Notes under the pieces: generated by a model
What the model saw: the letters and a program-made list of their open reading frames with translations, nothing else
What the model was told of the DNA's origin: nothing
The model's database searches: none
Position numbers and translations under genes: made by a program
DNA from: Shewanella gelidimarina
Lineage (GTDB): Bacteria > Pseudomonadota > Gammaproteobacteria > Enterobacterales > Shewanellaceae
NCBI RefSeq assembly: GCF_023283945.1
Contig: NZ_JAKIKW010000013.1
Span: 62,001 to 126,000 of the forward strand
Length of the DNA: 64,000 bases
Reading direction: 5' to 3'
Shown here: positions 36,420 through 45,096 of the stretch, piece after piece
How positions within the stretch are numbered: position 1 is the first letter of the stretch
Layout: each line of letters starts with the position of its first letter

Positions 36420-37121
36420 GTGGAATCTAAACGAGCACGGTTAGATCGATTTATTAGTGTAAAAACCTCCATTAATCGCAAACATGTCCGACTTCTGCTG
36501 GCGAAAGGATTAGTTGAAGTTGATGGTAAAGTCGCACGAGATATTGATCAAATCATCGATGAATTTTCTCATGTCTGTCTAGAGGGCGAAATACTACAAG
36601 CCAACACGCCAAGCTATGTGATGCTGCATAAACCGATAGGGGTGGTCAGTGCCACTGTTGATGATAAGCATAAAACGGTGATCGATCTACTGACTCACAA
36701 AGACAAACATAGTCTGCATATTGTCGGCCGTTTAGATCTCAATACATCAGGATTACTGCTATTAACTAACGATGGTCGCTGGTCAAAGCGGTTAATGTCG
36801 CCAGAGCATAAAGTGGCCAAGCTATATCGGGTGACACTAAAGAACCCGCTTGATGTGTCCTACATTAACGCGTTTGCAGCGGGGATGTACTTTGAATTTG
36901 AAGATATCACTACCTTGCCAGCTAAGCTTGAAATTATCGATGAATATACTGCATTAGTTAGCCTGATGGAGGGGCGTTATCACCAAATAAAGCGTATGTT
37001 TGGTCGTTTTCGTAACCCCGTAGTGGGTCTACATCGAATATCCGTGGGCAACATTGTACTCGATTCCGATTTAGTGCCAGGACAGAGCCGATTATTAACC
37101 GCTGGAGAAGTGTCGGAGTAG
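36420..37121 (+). CDS. RsuA-family pseudouridine synthase
   Basis: A 233-aa rRNA pseudouridine synthase of the RsuA family. An N-terminal S4 RNA-binding domain (~6-50; RLDRFISVKTSINRKHVRLLL, residues 7-27) precedes the catalytic domain with VMLHKPIGVVS, the catalytic D106 in GRLDLNTSGLLLLTNDG, and EGRYHQIKRMF. It probably modifies one uridine in 16S rRNA. The start is a GTG at 36420, with GAGG nine bases upstream. The ribosome site lies immediately after a slippage-prone heptamer array. Confidence 0.9.
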   Translation: MESKRARLDRFISVKTSINRKHVRLLLAKGLVEVDGKVARDIDQIIDEFSHVCLEGEILQANTPSYVMLHKPIGVVSATVDDKHKTVIDLLTHKDKHSLHIVGRLDLNTSGLLLLTNDGRWSKRLMSPEHKVAKLYRVTLKNPLDVSYINAFAAGMYFEFEDITTLPAKLEIIDEYTALVSLMEGRYHQIKRMFGRFRNPVVGLHRISVGNIVLDSDLVPGQSRLLTAGEVSE

Positions 37122-37309
37122 CCTCAATAGCGCCTTTTTATAGTATGTTATTCAGTCACTATCGAAATTCCACAGTCACATTGTCGCTGATCGGTATGAT
37201 GTGTACCCTATATTTGATTATTATGTTGCAGCTATTAGCAAGGATCACTATTTGAGATGCAAGAGTATGCTATATCTATAGCTAAGTATTCAAATAATGA
37301 CTAAAAATA

Positions 37310-38275
37310 ATGCTTAATGAATCACTGAAAAAGTTGTCTGAATTAGATGTTTTTTGTCTTATCGTGTTTAAGACTCTCTACGAGAATGGCCATGCGAACT
37401 CGACCGCAATTGAGTTACAAGTGTCGGCTCCAAAAATTAGCCGTTGCCTTACGTTGTTACGCACAACGTTCAATGACGAACTGTTCTACCGGAGACTGCA
37501 GGGGCTAAAACCTACGCCCTTGGCTGAACTGTTATACGGTCCTATTTGTGATTTTTATCATGCTGTGACGCATATTGAACAGGTCGCATTTGACGAAACG
37601 GAATCAGAACTTACTCCAACGCTAAACATTGCTGTTACCCAAGGCATTATGAGGAGTTTAGCGATAGCCATTAGCAATCATGCCCAGCAAGAGGTTATTG
37701 GTAAGATCCGCCTGCAAAGTTGGGAAGCCAATTCAGCTGAATCTATTCATAATGGTGAGCTTGATTTTGGTATTGGATTTGATATTTCGCACACTGCTGA
37801 ACTTGAATACGAATTATTAGGCACACTTGAAAGTGTTTATTTAGCTGCTAAAGAACAACACCCCATCTGGCAAAATATTCCAGATATCACCTTAGAACAT
37901 ATTGCGATTCATCCATTTTTATACCTCGAAAGTAAAGGGTTTAATGACAAGATTGATCCGCTGGAAATGTATTGTCGTAATGCGCAAATAGAGCTTGAAA
38001 GTGTCGAAAAAGTCACGAGTCGTGAGGCATGGTTTTGTCATTTGATGACGATGGGAAGCTTAGCTTTCCTGCCTGCGGTAGAAGCTGATGAGTGTAATAA
38101 CATTCCGTCTTTAAGAACCGAAGCTTTACCTCGTGAACAAGTCGCGCTGTTGCATGGCGATATGTTATCTCCAAAATACTATCTTATTGAAAAAGAGCTT
38201 AAAAATAGAAGGTATACGCAAGAGAGAAGAACATTGGTCGTTGAGTTGGTACAGGGTTTACTCAAGTCTAATTAA
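37310..38275 (+). CDS. LysR family regulator beside the decaheme cytochrome gene
   Basis: A 321-aa LysR-type regulator. The N-terminal helix-turn-helix (~15-70) reads LDVFCLIVFKTLYENGHANSTA then LQVSAPKISRCLTLLR (residues 13-50). It diverges from the usual LysR sequence, so the family call rests on the layout: HTH, linker helix, then a periplasmic-binding-like effector domain (~100-300; NIAVTQGIMRS, ELDFGIGF). It lies 178 bases upstream of the cytochrome gene in the same direction. That gap contains a perfect 14-bp inverted repeat, so local control is likely. Confidence 0.82.
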   Translation: MLNESLKKLSELDVFCLIVFKTLYENGHANSTAIELQVSAPKISRCLTLLRTTFNDELFYRRLQGLKPTPLAELLYGPICDFYHAVTHIEQVAFDETESELTPTLNIAVTQGIMRSLAIAISNHAQQEVIGKIRLQSWEANSAESIHNGELDFGIGFDISHTAELEYELLGTLESVYLAAKEQHPIWQNIPDITLEHIAIHPFLYLESKGFNDKIDPLEMYCRNAQIELESVEKVTSREAWFCHLMTMGSLAFLPAVEADECNNIPSLRTEALPREQVALLHGDMLSPKYYLIEKELKNRRYTQERRTLVVELVQGLLKSN

Positions 38276-38291
38276 TTTATTTCCCGCCTAT

Positions 38292-38384
38292 AATTTCAAT
38301 TACTGGTATTGCCAATTTCAGTAATTGAAATTCCATTAACTGAATCTTTAATGTTTAGTCACATCTTTGATACAAATTAGTATC
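38292..38384. promoter_or_regulatory. Palindrome-rich upstream region of the decaheme cytochrome gene
   Basis: AATTTCAATTACTG (38292-38305) and CAGTAATTGAAATT (38319-38332) are perfect 14-bp complements with a 13-base spacer. CATTAA/TTAATG (38334-38339 and 38348-38353) and GATAC-aaatta-GTATC (38369-38384) follow. No T run is present, so it is not an intrinsic terminator of the LysR gene. It is best read as binding sites for a regulator, probably the neighbouring LysR protein. Confidence 0.6.
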
Positions 38385-38453
38385 GAAATAGTCTGTTTCT
38401 TTTATATTTGATTTACTGCGTATGCAGCAAAATAATACCTATAAAGGGATAAG

Positions 38454-40805
38454 ATGATGAGAACACATAAGAAGTCTTTATTGGCGATGGCATTGATAGC
38501 TGCCATCGGCTTGACTGGTTGTGGAGATGGTGATGATGGCCAAGACGGTGCACCAGGCGCACCGGGCACTCCTGGTACCCCAGGCACACCAGCAGGCATA
38601 ACGGTTGATACCGTTAGTAGTGCCGCTGATTTTGTACTTACAGTAGCACCAGCTGATATCGTAGTCGTGGGTACGGACGCCTTCACTATTAAATTTACCG
38701 CAACAGGTAAAAACAGCAAAGGCGAAGCGGTTCCCTTTACTGGGCTAGAAAAAGTTGCGCTATATGTAATGAACCAGGCTGCTAACACCACTGATACTGG
38801 CGCACCGGTATTGTGGCAAAACAATGCACTGGCTAACGAGTTTGGCTCAAGTATGTATTGTACGCTAACGGGTAAAGCAACGGCTCGCGGTGGCGCAGAA
38901 GTAGATGCCTGTACTTTGGTTGAAGATGAAGCTAACCCAGGCACTTATACCGGAACGTGGGAGCATGATGGTAATGCGCCAGTCGTACTCGCCGAAGGCG
39001 ATGCTAATAACCTATTCCGCGTCATGGTGCGTACCTATAATGTCTCTGATAGCTCAGGGACCGGCATCTCTGACAAACTACTGTCTACGCCTGTCGATTT
39101 TATTCCTGCAACGGGTGAGCTCGCTGTATCAGTAAAAGATTCAGTCTCTAATGCCGCTTGTATCAAGTGTCATAGTAGCAAAGTTGGTTACGCCGTTACT
39201 GACATCCGTATTGATAATATCGGTGCTCACCACAACTATCAAAAAGTAGAAAATTGCGTTGCTTGTCATAACCCGGCATATGCTGGTGGTGAAGCAGATC
39301 CAGAGAAAGGCTGGAATGCAAACTGGAATGCAATGATCCATACGTTACATAGTGGGCATAAGAGTTTTGTTCCATTAACAGGCGAAGCTGAAGAGGAGTT
39401 TGGTGAGATTGGCTTCCCGTCAGAGCTAAACGAATGTACCACTTGTCATGACAACGGTACTCAGTGGAACGACAATGTTTATGCTGAAGCTTGTGTGTCT
39501 TGTCATGCTGATATTGACTTCACCACTGGTGACGGTCACTTAGGTATTGTGCCTGAGAGTGATGCCGCCTGTTCAGGTTGTCATGGTTCAGGTAGCTTAA
39601 GTCCTATGCAAGCGCATAACGTTGGCGTTCGTGCAATGGCGACAGATTCAATTGAGATAGCCGTTTCGCAAGTCACCTATGCAGAAGATGTTGAAACCGT
39701 CGCGATTCCAGAGAAAGAGAGCTACGGTACGATTACGCCTGCACATGATGAAATACAAGATAAAATCATAGTGACATTTGATGTGACTGTTAATGGTGTA
39801 GCCGTTGCCGATGGCTTCGAGTTTACTAAGTTTACTAAGTATGACGTAATGAAGACCGGCTGGGTAAATGCTGACGGTACTTATTACGGCAGTGCGTCAG
39901 TCAACCTAAATGGTACCGTCGCAGCGGGTGGCAAGTTAGTTGTTACCCAAGTAGACAACTATGACCTCGACGCTAAGAGCATTGCAATTACGCCGCAATT
40001 CTCAGTTTGTACTGACTCAAAAGGCATGTTAATCGAATGTCTAGATACAAATGGTGAGCCACAGTACGATGTCGGTTATGTGGCAATTACTATGGCTCCA
40101 ACGTATTGGAACCTTGCCAATGCTGATGGCAGCGGTGCAACAATCCCTCGCTTAAGTGACCCGCTACGTGTTACTGCCGATGAAGCCAAGTGTAATACTT
40201 GTCATACATCGCTAGGTATCGCTAAGCATTACGGTAATGAACGTTTTGACCAATGTGTTGGTTGTCATAATGATACTTGGGGCGGTTCTTATCACCCACA
40301 ACCAGAGTACAAAACTGACGAAGTTGATGCCGACGGCCATCCAATCTTTAAAGCGATTGATGGTTTAAACTACAACACTCGTGACCTCTTTGCGGTAGCT
40401 CACCGTTTCCATAGTGGCTTATGGGACGACAACCGTGGTTTCCCTGCAATCCATCTTGATGCTGATATGGAAACTCAAGGTTACCCAGCGGTAGCAACTC
40501 AATGTGCAGCTTGTCATAAAGACGGTGTGAACTTGTTCGCTGCCGATGGTGGATTAGCATCAGGTAAGCGCGCGATTGCAGTTGATGGTGATGCAACTCA
40601 ATTCATTAGCCCAACAGCTGAGGCGTGTCGTACTTGTCACGCTCACTCAGATGCTGCAGCGATGGCGCATTTTAAGAGCAATGGTGCAATAGTCGATGGT
40701 GCTCCATCAGCTACAGCTAACCTCCCCGTTGAATCTTGTGCAACGTGTCATGCTGAAGGTAAGACTTATGGTATCGACAAGATGCATATGGGAGGCGCTC
40801 ACTAA
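38454..40805 (+). CDS. OmcA/MtrC family decaheme c-type cytochrome, surface lipoprotein
   Basis: Outer-surface ten-heme cytochrome for extracellular electron transfer to metals or other acceptors, 783 aa. The lipobox is LTGC near residue 23, followed by a collagen-like GAPGAPGTPGTPGTP stretch. Ten CxxCH motifs are visible: five from residue 236 to ~375 (CIKCH, CVACH, CTTCH, CVSCH, CSGCH) and five from ~580 to 766 (CNTCH, CVGCH, CAACH, CRTCH, CATCH). They are separated by a beta domain, as in MtrC, MtrF and OmcA. The beta domains contain cysteine pairs (C-x16-C and CTDSKGMLIEC). ATG at 38454 or 38457 is possible. No MtrA or MtrB partner lies in this window. Confidence 0.95.
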   Translation: MMRTHKKSLLAMALIAAIGLTGCGDGDDGQDGAPGAPGTPGTPGTPAGITVDTVSSAADFVLTVAPADIVVVGTDAFTIKFTATGKNSKGEAVPFTGLEKVALYVMNQAANTTDTGAPVLWQNNALANEFGSSMYCTLTGKATARGGAEVDACTLVEDEANPGTYTGTWEHDGNAPVVLAEGDANNLFRVMVRTYNVSDSSGTGISDKLLSTPVDFIPATGELAVSVKDSVSNAACIKCHSSKVGYAVTDIRIDNIGAHHNYQKVENCVACHNPAYAGGEADPEKGWNANWNAMIHTLHSGHKSFVPLTGEAEEEFGEIGFPSELNECTTCHDNGTQWNDNVYAEACVSCHADIDFTTGDGHLGIVPESDAACSGCHGSGSLSPMQAHNVGVRAMATDSIEIAVSQVTYAEDVETVAIPEKESYGTITPAHDEIQDKIIVTFDVTVNGVAVADGFEFTKFTKYDVMKTGWVNADGTYYGSASVNLNGTVAAGGKLVVTQVDNYDLDAKSIAITPQFSVCTDSKGMLIECLDTNGEPQYDVGYVAITMAPTYWNLANADGSGATIPRLSDPLRVTADEAKCNTCHTSLGIAKHYGNERFDQCVGCHNDTWGGSYHPQPEYKTDEVDADGHPIFKAIDGLNYNTRDLFAVAHRFHSGLWDDNRGFPAIHLDADMETQGYPAVATQCAACHKDGVNLFAADGGLASGKRAIAVDGDATQFISPTAEACRTCHAHSDAAAMAHFKSNGAIVDGAPSATANLPVESCATCHAEGKTYGIDKMHMGGAH

Positions 40806-40867
40806 CTTAACATTATAAATGTTTCACCTGCTATGGGATCCCTGCTTCTCATAGTCATTGAACCTCT

Positions 40868-40890
40868 TGGGAGCCTTCGGGCTCCCCTTT
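40868..40890 (+). terminator. Intrinsic terminator of the cytochrome gene
   Basis: GGGAGCC-ttcg-GGCTCCC with an eight-base T run, 64 bases after the stop codon. The stable UUCG-type loop and T run make this a strong terminator. Confidence 0.92.
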
Positions 40891-40988
40891 TTTTTGCCAT
40901 TCGATTGCTGGGAGGTTTTTTTAATAAAAATGAACCAATGTTCGAGTTTGTGACCCAGTGCAATTATTCAACAGTATCGCCTAGCCGT

Positions 40989-41240
40989 TTTAGCAATTGC
41001 TAAAGTGATAATGCTGGTTAAATGCGAGGAGGATCGGCTAATGCACAAAAGCGTGATCTTGATGCTGGTTGTGGGTGATGGTTATTACAATCTTTAGTTT
41101 TTTAGATTAAGTGATTGATAATAATCTTTAATCGCTATTTTTCGAACCATTCTATTATCGTGATTATCAACACCACTCATTTGCTTGCTGCGTGTGCTTT
41201 AACTAAAATCCGCGGCGCTAAGATTAACCATTGTTAATCT
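40989..41240. promoter_or_regulatory. satP upstream region with two perfect palindromes
   Basis: TTTAGCAATTGCTAAA (40989-41004) is a perfect 16-base palindrome. AGATTAACCATTGTTAATCT (41221-41240) is an 8-bp inverted repeat with a four-base spacer, 58 bases before the satP start. Either could be an operator. The rest of the 493 bases between the cytochrome and satP genes (40806-41298) holds the terminator and no gene. Confidence 0.45.
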
Positions 41241-41298
41241 AGTGCGGTAGAGCGTAACCGCTACACATCTTATTGATCACTTCCTGTAGGGGAACTCA

Positions 41299-41922
41299 AT
41301 GTCTACACAGCTTACAAATTCTTTGGCAAATCCTGCTCCACTTGGCTTAGTGGGCTTCGGTATGACCACCATTTTGCTTAATATTCACAACGCAGGCTTC
41401 TTTCCGATGGATTCAATGATCCTCGCGATGGGCATATTTTATGGCGGTATTGGGCAAGTACTCGTAGGCATGATGTGTTTCAAACGGGGTGACACCTTTG
41501 GTACCACGGCATTTACCTCTTATGGTTTGTTCTGGCTAACCTTGGTTGGGCTTATAGTGATGCCTAAAATGGGCTTCGCGGCGAGTCCAGCAGGATTTAT
41601 GGGTTGGTACTTAGCGCTGTGGGGCACGTTCACTGGCTTTATGTTTATCGGTTCAATGCGTTACCCGCTGGCTAAACAGATTGTATTTGGTTCACTGACG
41701 ATATTATTCTTCTTATTAGCAGCGCGTGACTTTACTGGCAACGCACTTATCGGCATGATTGCAGGCTTTGAAGGTATTTTCTGTGGTCTAAGCGCTATCT
41801 ACTTTGGTATGGCGCAAGTGCTTAACGCAGAGTATAACCGCGTGATTTTACCGGTTGGTAAGGCCAGATTTGCAGCAAGCGTGCAGACGATTGATGCAAA
41901 ACCTGTTTTAAAAGCGGCATAA
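41299..41922 (+). CDS. satP: Acetate uptake transporter (GPR1/FUN34/YaaH family)
   Basis: Inner-membrane acetate/succinate channel-transporter of 207 aa with six helices. The family signature NPAPLGLVGFGMTTILLNIHNAG is at residues ~11-33 (NPAPLGL is diagnostic), followed by FYGGIGQVLVGMMCFKRGDTFG and a conserved FTSYGLFW. E. coli SatP has 188 aa. AGGGGAACTCA supplies the ribosome site. It is a single gene with a bidirectional terminator. Confidence 0.92.
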   Translation: MSTQLTNSLANPAPLGLVGFGMTTILLNIHNAGFFPMDSMILAMGIFYGGIGQVLVGMMCFKRGDTFGTTAFTSYGLFWLTLVGLIVMPKMGFAASPAGFMGWYLALWGTFTGFMFIGSMRYPLAKQIVFGSLTILFFLLAARDFTGNALIGMIAGFEGIFCGLSAIYFGMAQVLNAEYNRVILPVGKARFAASVQTIDAKPVLKAA

Positions 41923-41950
41923 CCGTTCGCGTTATATTGCTTTAGATAAC

Positions 41951-41981
41951 AAAAAAGCTGACAAGTATGTCAGCTTTTTTT
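41951..41981. terminator. Bidirectional terminator between satP and the MFS gene
   Basis: A 12-bp perfect stem (AAAAAAGCTGAC, loop AAGTAT, GTCAGCTTTTTT) has T runs on both strands and lies between convergent genes. Confidence 0.93.
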
Positions 41982-41996
41982 CGTTATGAAACGGGG

Positions 41997-43529
41997 TTAG
42001 CGTTGTTGCAGCTTAAACAACCACTTACCGTAAAGGTAAATACCAATGGCTGAAATAGACCCGATGGCGGCGATGATGTACCACGCCATGCCGATGTTAT
42101 GGGTGTTATAAAGCAATGTCGTTAGCTGCTGCGCTGGCTCACCAGTATAAGCGACTAAGGTTGAAAATGCCTCGCCCAGAGGTATAGCACTAATATCATT
42201 GGCACTCATGCCACGATCTGCCAACAATTCCCGCGAGAAGATCTCTTTCGAGGCATACATCTCATAGAGCTTAGGGCCAAAGAAACCTTCAAGCGTCCAA
42301 CCAATGCCTTGGGGTAGCATTACAAAACCAAGATACATGGCTTTTTTGCCTTCAGGGGCAATGTTGCCCATAAACTCATTTTTCTTCGGGCTAATCATCA
42401 TCTCGCCGAAGGAGAACATCGCGATAGCGAATACGATCATCCAAGCGGCATTGGTAGCACCAACGAGAACGAAGGCCAAAATACTCAGTAAACACCCGCC
42501 TAACATCGCCGAGGTGATCCGGTACTTTGCGGTTAACGCCGCCACTAAGAAGCAGGTGGTCATAATCATACCCGCGTTAAGGTTAAGCATGCCTTCAGGC
42601 ATCACCTTAGTACCGGTATTATCTAGGCCCAGCCAGAACTGGAAAAACCCATTTGTGGTGCCTTCAGGACCAAATAATGATGTCACAATCACACTGGTAT
42701 CGACCCATTCAGCGATGTGAATAGGTAATACATCAAACAGTGAGTTAAACAAGAACCAGAAACCCGCAAACACTAACATATAGTAGATTACGATTGGCTT
42801 TTTCAGCTCGTGTAGCGCATCACGCCACAGTGCTACTTGCTTAATTTCACCAGACTTAATCTTACGATTACGCTCTAAACGCTCCTCTTTACCAGGCTCT
42901 TTATAGGCGAGTAAAAATAGAAAGTTAAAAGAAATAATCGCGGCGCAGGCAAAGAATACATAGTCCCAAGAGAGTTGACGCATATGCACGGCAACTAACG
43001 GTCCTAAGAAACCACCAATATTAACGACTTGGTAGAAAATACCCCAAGCCATCGAGGTGTTCTGTCGCCCAGTGGAGAGCACGAGTGTGCCTTGAATACC
43101 GGGCTTAAATACCCCGGTTCCAGCGGCCAGGAGAATGGCGCCAAAAAGGAAACCATAGAAACTCGGGAAAAACGCCATCACCAAGTAGCCAGAGATCTTG
43201 ATTAGCGTTGAAGCGAAGATCGTTTCTTTGTAGCCGACGCGGTCTGAAATGCCGCCAGTGAATACCGGAACGAAGGTCTGCATCATCGCCCAGATACCGA
43301 TAATAATACCGTAGTCACTTAAGCTAATGCCTAGGCCGCCATTCGATACTGGTGCTTTAGCGTAAAGGCCAGCACTGGCTTTTACGCCGTAATAGGCAAT
43401 ACGCTCGACCAGCTCCATGCCACCGACGATCCAAAATATATAACTTAAGCTGGCAATCGAGGCCCACATTCCCAGCTGTTTGACTTCCCGTAGGTCGTTA
43501 TCTGCGTAAGCATCTTTTGACTCGCTCAT
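41997..43529 (-). CDS. MFS transporter, POT/PTR-like
   Basis: Inner-membrane transporter of 510 aa with about 12-14 helices. The first helix region GGMELVERIAYYGVKASAGLY resembles the ExxERFxYYG motif of proton-dependent peptide transporters. SDRVGYKETI is the MFS loop 2-3 motif, and FFFG-like GEMMISPKKNEFMGNIAPEGKKA lies in the second half (~380-405). The ATG at 43529 is preferred to the GTG at 43532 because AGGGA lies upstream at normal distance. The substrate is probably a di/tripeptide or similar solute, but this is not certain. It is a single gene. Confidence 0.78.
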   Translation of the reverse strand: MSESKDAYADNDLREVKQLGMWASIASLSYIFWIVGGMELVERIAYYGVKASAGLYAKAPVSNGGLGISLSDYGIIIGIWAMMQTFVPVFTGGISDRVGYKETIFASTLIKISGYLVMAFFPSFYGFLFGAILLAAGTGVFKPGIQGTLVLSTGRQNTSMAWGIFYQVVNIGGFLGPLVAVHMRQLSWDYVFFACAAIISFNFLFLLAYKEPGKEERLERNRKIKSGEIKQVALWRDALHELKKPIVIYYMLVFAGFWFLFNSLFDVLPIHIAEWVDTSVIVTSLFGPEGTTNGFFQFWLGLDNTGTKVMPEGMLNLNAGMIMTTCFLVAALTAKYRITSAMLGGCLLSILAFVLVGATNAAWMIVFAIAMFSFGEMMISPKKNEFMGNIAPEGKKAMYLGFVMLPQGIGWTLEGFFGPKLYEMYASKEIFSRELLADRGMSANDISAIPLGEAFSTLVAYTGEPAQQLTTLLYNTHNIGMAWYIIAAIGSISAIGIYLYGKWLFKLQQR

Positions 43530-43843
43530 CACTTTCCCTTAATTGTGTTAATTATTTTAATTTTTTATATTTATTATTGCTTTTGTTCATCAGAAGCATT
43601 TTTATGTTGGTTTTGGGTGGGATGAAGGTAATGTTCTTTGCCAAAACGCTGCAAGCTTGTGATTGCAGCCGACACTTTACCTAATTTGATGACAAACACC
43701 AATGCGTTAATGGAAGTTTGAGAATAACTCAGGATATTGGCATCAAGTTCAGACTGGGCTTGATTAAGAGGAGGTCACTATTCGAACTGTTTTGCGTGCA
43801 GGCTCAATAGCATCGGCACAAAACCTTGCTATGGAAAAGCGGT
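43530..43843. other. Intergenic region between the MFS gene and lrgB
   Basis: About 310 bases without a recognised gene. The part next to 43530 is very A+T-rich and should hold the MFS promoter. No intrinsic terminator was found after lrgB, and nothing else is recognised. Confidence 0.5.
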
Positions 43844-44533
43844 TTAATTGATGATGTAAGCAAATGCAGGCGCCATAATCACCATGGCAATACCGGTGAA
43901 AATCATGGTTAAACTGGCGATGACGCCTTCTTGTCTGCCTATCTCACTGGCTTTTGCTGCGCCGGCACCATGAGCGGAAGCCCCTAGCGCAACTCCCTTT
44001 GCCACGGAACTACGGATCTTAGCGACTTTAAACAAAGGTTCACAAATAAGCATTCCCATTACTCCCGTGATTAACACTAGCATCGCAGTGAGTTCAGGTA
44101 CGCCGCCAAAGGAGGAGGTTGCAACAATGGCAAAAGGTGTTGAAACCGAACGCACCATTAGGCTATTAGATAATTCAGCGGGCATTGATGTGAAGTAGCC
44201 AACCAACCAAGAGGACCCAATACCGAGGAGCAGTCCAACTAACACGCCGACACTTAAGGTAATTGGATATTGTTTTATCAATGCGCGCTCCCGGTAAATA
44301 GGTACCGCAAAGGCGATAGTCGCCGGAGCCAATAGTGCGGCTAACCAATGGGTGTATTTAAAATAGTCTGCCAGTGGGATGTTTAAAGTCATCACCACAC
44401 ATAATATGATCAGTGGTGCGATAACAATGGGCGCAAACCAAACCTTTTGATGACGACGATAGAGTGCTTTGCTGCTGTAGTAACCAAATAAGGTTAGCGC
44501 CAAGCAAAAGCCGCCCCACAGCGATAAAGTCAT
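43844..44533 (-). CDS. lrgB: LrgB/CidB family membrane protein
   Basis: A 229-aa inner-membrane protein of the LrgB/CidB family, linked to murein hydrolase export, cell lysis control or pyruvate/metabolite transport. The conserved core TPFAIVATSSFGGVPELTA and GVALGASAHGAGAAKASE lies in the C-terminal half, with about seven helices in all. Its start overlaps the end of lrgA by four bases (ATGA), so the two are coupled. Confidence 0.92.
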   Translation of the reverse strand: MTLSLWGGFCLALTLFGYYSSKALYRRHQKVWFAPIVIAPLIILCVVMTLNIPLADYFKYTHWLAALLAPATIAFAVPIYRERALIKQYPITLSVGVLVGLLLGIGSSWLVGYFTSMPAELSNSLMVRSVSTPFAIVATSSFGGVPELTAMLVLITGVMGMLICEPLFKVAKIRSSVAKGVALGASAHGAGAAKASEIGRQEGVIASLTMIFTGIAMVIMAPAFAYIIN

Positions 44534-44988
44534 TGGTTGCTCCCTTGGCTTAATTGCACTTTTAATCGGTGCTTACGTTCCAGTTTAAACAAACGATCAA
44601 CCGTAAAAGCAGTGCCAAGCAATACGATAGTGCTGGCCACTAACATAGAGCTTATTAATACCAGCCCGAAATGTTCAAGTAACGCTTGATACTTGATCAC
44701 CGCGACGACTGGTGGGATAAAAAACAGCAACAGATCACCTATCAACCAAGCCGCTCCCATACTCACCGTCTGCTCTGGCACCCATTTTAATGACAGTAGC
44801 GCGAGTAACACTCCAAGCCCAATGACGCTGCCAGGCAAGGGTGAATTAATATCCTTGGCAATAACTTGGCAGGCCCAAGCGAAAGCGCAAAACAGCACTA
44901 TCTGCAGAAAACGTTGCAAAAATAGTGGCATTTTCTGGCTTTGTTTACTGAGCATATAGAGAGCCATTGAGCCTTCCTTCGCCGCCAT
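44530..44988 (-). CDS. lrgA: LrgA/CidA family holin-like protein
   Basis: A 152-aa holin-like membrane protein with about four helices, partner of LrgB. Family marks are ININSPLPGSVIG-like DINSPLPGSVIGLGVL and AAWLIGDLLLFFIPPVVAVI. Two starts are possible: the ATG at 44988 with AGGA six bases upstream, used here, and the ATG at 44967 with GGAAGG upstream. It is transcribed divergently from a LysR gene, the usual CidR arrangement. Confidence 0.9.
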   Translation of the reverse strand: MAAKEGSMALYMLSKQSQKMPLFLQRFLQIVLFCAFAWACQVIAKDINSPLPGSVIGLGVLLALLSLKWVPEQTVSMGAAWLIGDLLLFFIPPVVAVIKYQALLEHFGLVLISSMLVASTIVLLGTAFTVDRLFKLERKHRLKVQLSQGSNQ

Positions 44989-45068
44989 GTTGATTCCTAT
45001 AGAGGTCGCTTTACTTCGATAACGTCAGTTTACGCTTGCTTAATGGATAGAAAAAATGAATATTATGA

Positions 45069-45092
45069 ATAGAATCTATAACTATTGGTTAT
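45069..45092. promoter_or_regulatory. Candidate LysR operator between lrgA and cidR
   Basis: ATAGA-a-TCTAT (45069-45079) adjoins ATAAC-tattg-GTTAT (45078-45092). The latter is a perfect inverted repeat with the T-N11-A form of LysR sites (T79, A91). It lies just before the LysR start at 45097, which has no Shine-Dalgarno, so a short or leaderless transcript is possible. Confidence 0.45.
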
Positions 45093-45096
45093 CTAA

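Noticed and set aside
36251..36481. A 76-codon minus-strand frame across the heptamer array.
   Set aside because: Low-complexity translation of the array overlapping two well-supported plus-strand genes.
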